A stretch of 64,000 nucleotides of DNA from Aeromicrobium sp. Root344. Lineage in GTDB: Bacteria > Actinomycetota > Actinomycetes > Propionibacteriales > Nocardioidaceae. The DNA lies in the NCBI RefSeq assembly GCF_001425755.1, contig NZ_LMDH01000001.1, positions 1,558,060-1,622,059 of the forward strand, read 5' to 3'. This document shows, piece after piece, positions 58,242-64,000 of this stretch. The position numbers and the translations under genes were made by a program. Below the pieces are notes generated by a model that was not told the origin of the DNA, ran no database searches, and saw only the letters and a list, made by a program, of their open reading frames with translations. Every line of letters begins with the position of its first letter. Within the stretch, counting starts at the first letter, position 1.

Positions 58242-60226
58242 GGGATGTCTATTCTCTCGCCCGGCGTCGCCCACCCGGTCTGCACGGGTTGGGCGTACGG
58301 CGTGGGAGGGAGGTAGTAGTCGGGTTGGCGATAGCCGGTGACCGTGCCGCCGTTGAACACCTCGAGCATGTTGCGCCATGCGTCCGAGTGCTCCTGGAAC
58401 ACGCTGGTGTGCGAGTCGACCCCGATGTTCGGCTCGTCGCTGCCGGCCTTGTTGCCCGTGTCGAGGCGAAGCGTCCCCTCGAACGTGTCGGGATCGGCGC
58501 CGTGGCCGATGTTGTCGCCGACCTGCATCCCTTGGATGTCGCCGATGATGTCGCCCGGCGCGGTCATCGAGTAGCGGTCGACGTCGCGCTGGCTGGCCGG
58601 GAGGTCGTCGAGGTCCTCGATGTCGTGGCCCATGCCCGCCGACTCGATGTGCAGGACTCGGTCGGCGTCGAGCCCGGCGAGCTCGGATCGGCCCACGACC
58701 GCACCGCCGTACGAGTGCCCGGCGTACGTCGTATGGATGTCGTTGGCGGCCCCCGCGGAGTGCGCGGCCTCCTGGCGTACGTCATGGGAGAAGCCGGCGA
58801 GCAGAGGGCCGAGGTCGCGGGCGTAGTTGGCGAACGGTGCGTCCTTGACGATGCTGTCGGGCAGGTCGCCGCCCATCCACGAGATCATCGCCAGCTCCCC
58901 CGGCCGGCTGTTCTCGACAAAGTTGTTCGCCCGGTCCGCGACGCCCTGGAAGCTCGACAGGTCCGTGCCGGTGCCAGGCACCAGCACGCCGAGGTTCTTG
59001 GTCGAGGCGCCGATCGTGCCGTGCAGCTCGGCGATCGCGCCGTCGCCGGACGGGTCGAACAGCAGGATCTGCCGGTCGTTGCGGAGGATCGACTCATAGA
59101 GCGAGATGCGGTCCTTGGAGTCGCCGATCGGGCCCTCGAGGTCGTCGTTGTTGAGTCCGAGGAAGTCCCAGTCGTGCTGGTTGTGCTGGTGACGGCGCTC
59201 GAGGTCCGCGAGGTCGTCCCGTTCGGCGTCCAGCGCCGCGATGATCGACACGTCGTTGGCGTCGGCCCGGTTCGCGAACGGCACTCCGGACAGGTTGCCG
59301 ACGGTCCTGGGGAAGAGCATCGCCAGCATGGCGGCGTCGGCCGGACCGAGGCTCTCGAACAGGGCACGGGCGTCCTCGCGACGGTGCTCGAGCACCTCGT
59401 CGGCCCCGCCCGGCGAGGTCATGAACGACATCGTCAGTGCCGCGAGCACACCCTCGGGCCACTCGCTGCCGGGCCGCGGCTCCTGGGCGTACAGCCGGGT
59501 GGCGAGGTCGGGATGCTCGATCAGGTATGCCCGGAAGTCGTCCGGTGACATGGTGCCGACCTCGGGCGGGAGCGTCCCGGCCTCGATCATCCGCAGCACC
59601 ATGGCGTGAACCGCTGCCTTGAGCGCGGCTCTTGTGTCGTCGGCCGTCAGGGTCAGCGTCGGGTAGAGGCTCGCGGACGCCAGCGGGATGAGACCGGCAC
59701 GGATGAGGTCGCGGACGTTGTCGTCGGTCGGGCCCTGCCGGAACATCGAGGCGATCGTGTCGGCCGCATCGTCGATGACCCCTTGCGCCTTGAGGTAGCG
59801 CGCCTTCAGGTCTGTCTCGATCCCCGCCGTGACGGCAGTGGTGTCGATCGGGCCGCCGTGCGGGTCCGGACCGTGACGGGCCGCGTCCAGCGCGCTGCTG
59901 ACGCGCGAGTGGTAGTCGACGTTGATGCCGTCGACCGTCTCGTCGAACCGGTCGACATCGGCCCCGAACATCCGCAGCAGTCCCACGGCGTACTGCCCGT
60001 GGGCAGCGAGATGGTGAGCCGTGGTGCTGGCGGCATGCGGATTCGCGACGACGCCGGCGCTGATGTCGCCCTCGATCGCCCGGGCGGCGCGGACCTCGTC
60101 GCCCTCGAGCTCGCCGGCGAGCGACTGGATCACTGTCGCGTTGGTGGCTGGGCCTGCCGCGGCTGCGCGCACGGCATCGCCCGTGACCTCCCAGTACTCG
60201 AACGGTCCCGCTGTCCGCGTCACCAT
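58238..60226 (-). CDS. large type VII-type substrate C with DUF1023 alpha/beta-hydrolase domain
   Basis: A 662-residue protein. Residues 1 to about 230 are the domain shared with proteins A and B (MVTRTAGPFEYWEVTGDAVR, then LAGELEGDE, HGQYAVGLL and GPTDDNVRDLIRAGLIPL). Residues about 400-640 form an alpha/beta hydrolase of the DUF1023 type, with TTYAGHSYGGAVVGRSEL giving the nucleophile Ser (about 506), an Asp in PGDIIGDIQG and a His late in the domain (GVDSHTSVFQEH). The ATG at 60226 follows GGGGG by six bases, and TATACC (60262-60257) is a likely -10. It lies apart from A and B, between the Tad operon and the LysM group. Secretion by T7SS is inferred. Confidence 0.72.
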   Translation of the reverse strand: MVTRTAGPFEYWEVTGDAVRAAAAGPATNATVIQSLAGELEGDEVRAARAIEGDISAGVVANPHAASTTAHHLAAHGQYAVGLLRMFGADVDRFDETVDGINVDYHSRVSSALDAARHGPDPHGGPIDTTAVTAGIETDLKARYLKAQGVIDDAADTIASMFRQGPTDDNVRDLIRAGLIPLASASLYPTLTLTADDTRAALKAAVHAMVLRMIEAGTLPPEVGTMSPDDFRAYLIEHPDLATRLYAQEPRPGSEWPEGVLAALTMSFMTSPGGADEVLEHRREDARALFESLGPADAAMLAMLFPRTVGNLSGVPFANRADANDVSIIAALDAERDDLADLERRHQHNQHDWDFLGLNNDDLEGPIGDSKDRISLYESILRNDRQILLFDPSGDGAIAELHGTIGASTKNLGVLVPGTGTDLSSFQGVADRANNFVENSRPGELAMISWMGGDLPDSIVKDAPFANYARDLGPLLAGFSHDVRQEAAHSAGAANDIHTTYAGHSYGGAVVGRSELAGLDADRVLHIESAGMGHDIEDLDDLPASQRDVDRYSMTAPGDIIGDIQGMQVGDNIGHGADPDTFEGTLRLDTGNKAGSDEPNIGVDSHTSVFQEHSDAWRNMLEVFNGGTVTGYRQPDYYLPPTPYAQPVQTGWATPGERIDIP

Positions 60227-60362
60227 GTGTCGCCCCCGACCTGCCGGTGTCCTGACGGTATAGCGATCCGGCCTCCGGTGCGAGTGGTCCCATTTCCTGA
60301 CAACGGGCATTTCTCGGTATGCTGGTGGGGTTCTGCAACAGGATGTCCGGGGGGAATCTTTC

Positions 60363-60965
60363 GTGAGTCGGCAATCGCTGATGGCCAGCGTCGCAGTGCT
60401 GGCGCTGCTGTTGGGCGTCTCTGCGTGTGGCAGCGACGACGACAAGGCTGATCCGAAGCCGACCAAGACGACGGCATCACCCACGCCGACCACGCCAGTG
60501 CAGCCCAAGGGCGCCGATGGTGTGACGTACGAGATCCAGAACTGGGATGCCTACGCCGACGATCCCGCTGTGCTTGCCTGGAAGCAGGCGGTGGAGGGCG
60601 TGGCCGGGTCCACCAACGCCCGCAAGGTGCTGCCGAGCATGCGACAGGGTCTGTCCAAAAGTGTGTTGCGCACCTACGTCGCCAGCATCAAGCAGGCCTG
60701 GAAGGGCGACTGGCACGTCGACAAGGTGGGCGACGCCAAGGTGCAGTCCGTACGCACTTCGGGCAATCAAGCTCGGATGGTGGTCTGCGTATGGAATCCG
60801 ACCACGGTGTACTACGACAAGAACAACAAGCCCATCGGTGACCCGAGTCGTGCTGAGCTGTCGACGTGGGCTCGCCAGAAGGTCACCATGCGGTTGACGG
60901 GCGGCCACTGGATCATGACGGCCTTCAAGTACTCAGGAAAGTGCCCAGGGGGTGCACCCGCATGA
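60363..60965 (+). CDS. lipoprotein, first gene of the LysM group
   Basis: A 200-residue lipoprotein. The signal MSRQSLMASVAVLALLLGVS ends in lipobox LLGVSAC, then a Thr/Pro-rich linker and a domain of about 145 residues (VTYEIQNWDAYADDPAVLAW, RMVVCVWNPTTVYYD, WIMTAFKYSGKC) with the balance of an NTF2-like fold. GTG at 60363 with GGGGGG eight bases upstream; TATGCT (60318-60323) is a candidate -10. The stop overlaps the next ATG. Blocks of the mature domain resemble the partner lipoprotein of protein A. Confidence 0.72.
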   Translation: MSRQSLMASVAVLALLLGVSACGSDDDKADPKPTKTTASPTPTTPVQPKGADGVTYEIQNWDAYADDPAVLAWKQAVEGVAGSTNARKVLPSMRQGLSKSVLRTYVASIKQAWKGDWHVDKVGDAKVQSVRTSGNQARMVVCVWNPTTVYYDKNNKPIGDPSRAELSTWARQKVTMRLTGGHWIMTAFKYSGKCPGGAPA

Positions 60966-62050
60966 TCCGAACGAGGCGAGCAGCGCTGTTGCTGTCGGCG
61001 GCTGCCCTGCTCATGACGGCCGTGCTGAGCGGCGTGGCGTCGTCGGCCAGTGCTGAGCCCAAGGTGGCGACCAAGACGCCATGTGGGTTGGGGCAGACCT
61101 GCCCTGAGAACCCCGACAGCGATCCCGACCCGGACCCCGACCTCAGCACTCGCACCCAGGTCGACGACTTCAAGACCGACACGACGTCGTGCTCGGTGTA
61201 TGCCAACGGCACCGGCATGGGGATGTACTGCAACACGTTCGGTGGCGGCGACGCCAAGACGCTGCGCGAGAAGTACGGCGACCAGAAGTTCCAGCAGTGC
61301 CGCTACCGCGAGCTGCCACCGACGGTCAAGGAGCCCTACAACCCCAATCCCGACAAGGGCCGGTTCATGTTGATGACCTGCCTGGAGAACATCGACTTCG
61401 ACACCTACAACGGCGGACCCAACCGCACGCTGTCCCTGTCGATCGTGTTCGTCCCGTTCGGCACCGACACGAGCGACCATCACAACGGCATCACGAACTT
61501 CCTGTGGAACCAGGTCGACCGCAACAAGCCCATGCCGGTGCCCATCCTCGTGACGCGGCCCAACTCGACGCCCTTGGTCGGCATCCCGACGTTCTTCACG
61601 TTCCGCTGGATGGACCCGGCCTCCGGGACGCCCATGGAGGAGACGAGGAACGGCGGTGCCTACCGTGAGGTCACAGCGGGTGACGTCGTCATGCGGGCGC
61701 GCGCGACCAAGGTCGTCATCAACCCGCAGCAGCAGGGCATCAAGTCCACGACGTGCCTGGCCGACTCGCCCTATCGCGAGGGCGCGCTGCCGCGCAACCA
61801 ACCCGCTGACGCGTGCTCGATCATCTTCCCGCGGTCGTCGGCCTCGGCCCGCAAGTACGCCACCAAGCCGATCCCGGCCAACATCAAGGACGCCTTCTAC
61901 GCCGACGTGTCGGTGACGTGGGAGGTCACCTATGGCGAGATCGGCGGCGAGACGCACACCCTCGGCGACGGATTCGTCATGCGCATGCGCCAGGTCCTGC
62001 CGGTCCAAGAGGTCCAGGCGCCCAACCAGCCCCCCACCGTCATCTACTGA
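60962..62050 (+). CDS. secreted protein of unknown function, coupled to the lipoprotein
   Basis: A 362-residue exported protein. Signal peptide MIRTRRAALLLSAAALLMTA (cleavage after ASA), then an Asp/Pro-rich stretch (ENPDSDPDPDPDLS) and a domain of about 290 residues with six to eight Cys (for example TTSCSVYANGTGMGMYCNTF, FQQCRYRE, LMTCLENID, STTCLADSP, ADACSIIFP), probably disulfide-bonded. No family is recognised. The ATG at 60962 overlaps the lipoprotein stop (ATGA), and the LysM gene follows after 19 bases. The three form one transcription unit. Confidence 0.7.
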   Translation: MIRTRRAALLLSAAALLMTAVLSGVASSASAEPKVATKTPCGLGQTCPENPDSDPDPDPDLSTRTQVDDFKTDTTSCSVYANGTGMGMYCNTFGGGDAKTLREKYGDQKFQQCRYRELPPTVKEPYNPNPDKGRFMLMTCLENIDFDTYNGGPNRTLSLSIVFVPFGTDTSDHHNGITNFLWNQVDRNKPMPVPILVTRPNSTPLVGIPTFFTFRWMDPASGTPMEETRNGGAYREVTAGDVVMRARATKVVINPQQQGIKSTTCLADSPYREGALPRNQPADACSIIFPRSSASARKYATKPIPANIKDAFYADVSVTWEVTYGEIGGETHTLGDGFVMRMRQVLPVQEVQAPNQPPTVIY

Positions 62051-62069
62051 GTCACAACAGGAGAGAACG

Positions 62070-64000
62070 ATGACATCCACCATCGAACGATCTCCGCACA
62101 ACCGGCTGCCCGCGGTCACCGAGGAGCCCAGCCGGTTCCGGCAGGTCGCGACCGGAATCCTCGCGCTGCTCGGCACGCTCGCCATCGTGTTCGGCGTGCC
62201 CGTCGCGCTGCTCGCGGCGTTCGGCACGCCGTGGCCCGACCAGAAGCCGAGCGTCGAGTGGCTCAGCACGCCGACCACAGGCGAGACGGTCCTGGGGGTG
62301 CTCGCGGTCGTCGTCTGGCTCGCCTGGGCGCACTTCGTCGTGTGCCTGGTGGTCGAGGCGGTCGCGGAGCGTCGCAAGAGTGGCCTGGCCCCGCGCATCC
62401 CCGGGGGCGGCATCGGCACCCAGGGCCTGGCTCGCCGGCTCGTCAGCTCGATCGTCCTGCTCGCCGCCGCCACCTCCGTCGGCATGTCGTCGGCCTCCGC
62501 CGTCGAGGCGTCGGCACCCACCAACGTCTCGCAGAGCCACCTCGTCGGCGCCGTGTTGGAGTCGCCTGCCGTCCCTCAAGCCGATCGAGCTGAGCTGCCC
62601 GACGGCACGCTGCCGGCGGTCAAGACGCTCGACGACGCCACGCCGGTCGACATCGCCGAGGGCGTCACGACCTACTACGACGTCAAGCCGCCGGACGGCC
62701 GTCACTACGACACGCTGTGGGACATCGCCGACCGTTACCTCGGCGACGGTTTCCGCTACAAGGAGATCTGGGACCTCAACAAGGGCGTCACCCAGCCCGA
62801 CGGCCGGGTGCTCCAGAAGGCCGACCTGATCTATCCCGGCTGGGTCATGAAGCTGCCCAACGACGCCAAGGGGCCGGGCCTCAAGGTGATCGACCACGCG
62901 GCCGACGCCAAGGTCGACGAGCAGGCTGCAGACGTCGAGCAGGCAGCGCCGACCGACGAGGTCGACACCGCTGCGGCCGCTGCTGACCAGGCCGACGTCG
63001 CCACGGCAGACGACACGGGTGGTGGCATCCACCTCGGCTCGTGGTCGCCGTTGTTCGGCGTGGCGGGCGGTCTCGTCGTCGCGGGTGCCTCGCTCGCGCT
63101 GCGGCGTCGCCGCAACTCGGCACCAGCGGCCGCCTGGTGGTCGGCGCGTACGCCCACCGACCCTGACCCGCACAACCCCGATCCAGCCTCCCCGCCCCCG
63201 GGCGCCAGGCTCCGCGACGAGGCCGACCTCGAGACCTCGAGCTGGCTCGACCGCGCGCTGCGCTCGCTCGGTGGAGCTCCGGGCATGCCGGCGCCGTTGC
63301 GCGCGTCGGTCAGCGGTGGCGGCATGGCGATCGCCTTCGACCTGGTCCCCGACGTCCCGCCGCCGGCCGGCTGGTCGGCGCGCGCCAAGGTGTGGACCCT
63401 CGACCGCGATGTCGCGCCGGCGGTGTCGGGCCTGTCCGCACTGCCGGGCATGGCGAGCATCGGCCGTCGTGACGACGGCAGCATCCTCATGCTCGACCCG
63501 GAGTCGATCAGCGGCGTGCTGTCGCTCGACGGCGACAGTGAGACCGCTCGAGGCGTGGCGCTCAGCATGGCGATCGACACCGCGACCCACGCGTGGGCCG
63601 ATGACCGCCTGGTCACCCTCGTCGGTTTCGCCGGTGACGTCTCAGCCATAGGTGAAGGCGCGATCCGCCGCACCGATGACCTCGAGCGCGTGCTCGAGAG
63701 CCTCGAGAACGTCGCGCGGTTCCAACGGGCCGCCTGTCGTGAGGCCGAGGCCCGCACGATCCGCGAGGCCCGCGCGAACGCGCCAGGGTCGGACTGGACC
63801 TATCACCTGGTGGTCTGCTCGGGAGTCCCCAACGCCGAGGAGCTCGCGCACCTCGAGGCCCTGGCGTCCGACCCGCAGGTCGCACTCGGTGTCGTCGTCG
63901 TGGGCGGCGTCCGCGATGCCGCCGTGCGCCTGACCGCCCGTCCCGATGGCCGCATCTCGTCGCCGTTGCACAGCGTCGACGTCGCCGCGCAGGTCATCAC
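62070..64000 (+). CDS. LysM-type membrane protein, 3' end beyond the window
   Basis: The first 643 residues of a large protein; no stop occurs before base 64000. Two N-terminal TM helices (VATGILALLGTLAIVFGVPV and VLGVLAVVVWLAWAHFVVCL) and a third (LVSSIVLLAAATSVGMSSAS) precede an extracytoplasmic LysM-like module (HYDTLWDIADRYLGDGFRYK, then EIWDLNKG and LIYPGWVMKLP). A further TM helix (LFGVAGGLVVAGASLALRRR) leads to a cytoplasmic domain of unknown type. In related actinobacterial proteins a BTAD-type regulator domain ends the chain; that part is not visible here. AGGAGAG lies before the ATG at 62070. Confidence 0.8.
   Translation, partial: MTSTIERSPHNRLPAVTEEPSRFRQVATGILALLGTLAIVFGVPVALLAAFGTPWPDQKPSVEWLSTPTTGETVLGVLAVVVWLAWAHFVVCLVVEAVAERRKSGLAPRIPGGGIGTQGLARRLVSSIVLLAAATSVGMSSASAVEASAPTNVSQSHLVGAVLESPAVPQADRAELPDGTLPAVKTLDDATPVDIAEGVTTYYDVKPPDGRHYDTLWDIADRYLGDGFRYKEIWDLNKGVTQPDGRVLQKADLIYPGWVMKLPNDAKGPGLKVIDHAADAKVDEQAADVEQAAPTDEVDTAAAAADQADVATADDTGGGIHLGSWSPLFGVAGGLVVAGASLALRRRRNSAPAAAWWSARTPTDPDPHNPDPASPPPGARLRDEADLETSSWLDRALRSLGGAPGMPAPLRASVSGGGMAIAFDLVPDVPPPAGWSARAKVWTLDRDVAPAVSGLSALPGMASIGRRDDGSILMLDPESISGVLSLDGDSETARGVALSMAIDTATHAWADDRLVTLVGFAGDVSAIGEGAIRRTDDLERVLESLENVARFQRAACREAEARTIREARANAPGSDWTYHLVVCSGVPNAEELAHLEALASDPQVALGVVVVGGVRDAAVRLTARPDGRISSPLHSVDVAAQVI

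Overview
The window is a 64 kb piece of a high-GC actinobacterial chromosome. Several features point to the Actinomycetota: strong GC3 bias, GTG and TTG starts, many likely leaderless genes, an mprA-mprB-pepD stress locus, a mycothiol-dependent isomerase-type protein, an F420/LLM-type oxidoreductase, a HAIR (HspR) operator, and EccC/EccD type VII secretion components. I infer the Propionibacteriales/Nocardioidaceae (Aeromicrobium or Nocardioides-like), but no rRNA is present to prove it. I saw no tRNA, rRNA, CRISPR array, insertion sequence or prophage.

Region 1 (1-30.2 kb) is ordinary core and accessory metabolism. It contains a truncated M20 peptidase and a secreted seven-bladed RCC1-type protein. 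A fused anthranilate synthase (trpEG) follows, preceded by a Trp-rich leader peptide and attenuator. Next come a decayed patch with gene fragments, a DMT exporter, and the mprA-mprB-pepD envelope-stress locus. Fructosamine kinase, a low-molecular-weight tyrosine phosphatase, a four-TM holin-like protein and a second EamA exporter lie beyond that. An LLM oxidoreductase and a HisC-type aminotransferase precede a three-gene 2-oxoacid dehydrogenase operon (E1-alpha, E1-beta, E2) and an Hsp20 gene under a HAIR element. Then there are small enzymes and membrane proteins (DUF1684, NIPSNAP, MFS, two GNATs, arrestin-like, SDR, MDMPI-type, DoxX), an OhrR-like MarR regulator with its own palindromic operator, a large acyl-CoA dehydrogenase, and a HAD phosphatase.

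Region 2 (30.3-36.2 kb) holds a 1,035-residue glycine-rich, Ig-repeat secreted protein next to a convergent LuxR-type ATPase regulator (LAL architecture).

Region 3 (36.4-49.9 kb, with an outlier at 57.8-60.2 kb) is a type VII secretion locus. An EccC ATPase with three P-loops and a divergent EccD ubiquitin-like/multi-TM protein accompany three small helical, ESX-like proteins. There are also three paralogous large proteins sharing about 230 N-terminal residues (starting MVTRT-GPF-YW). Each of these is translationally coupled (ATGA or GTGA overlap) to its own downstream lipoprotein. I read them as a family of type VII substrates with dedicated lipoprotein partners. One paralogue carries a DUF1023-type alpha/beta-hydrolase domain.

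Region 4 (49.9-57.8 kb) continues from eccD on the same strand. It holds a MinD-like protein, a small membrane protein, and then a Tad pilus operon (SAF/CpaB, CpaE-like, TadA, TadB, TadC, Flp pilin, two TadE-type pseudopilins, TadG-like). Region 5 (60.3-64 kb) holds a lipoprotein, a coupled secreted protein and the start of a LysM membrane protein that runs off the window. The T7SS and Tad genes are interleaved and share a GGGGG leader motif, suggesting one cell-surface programme.
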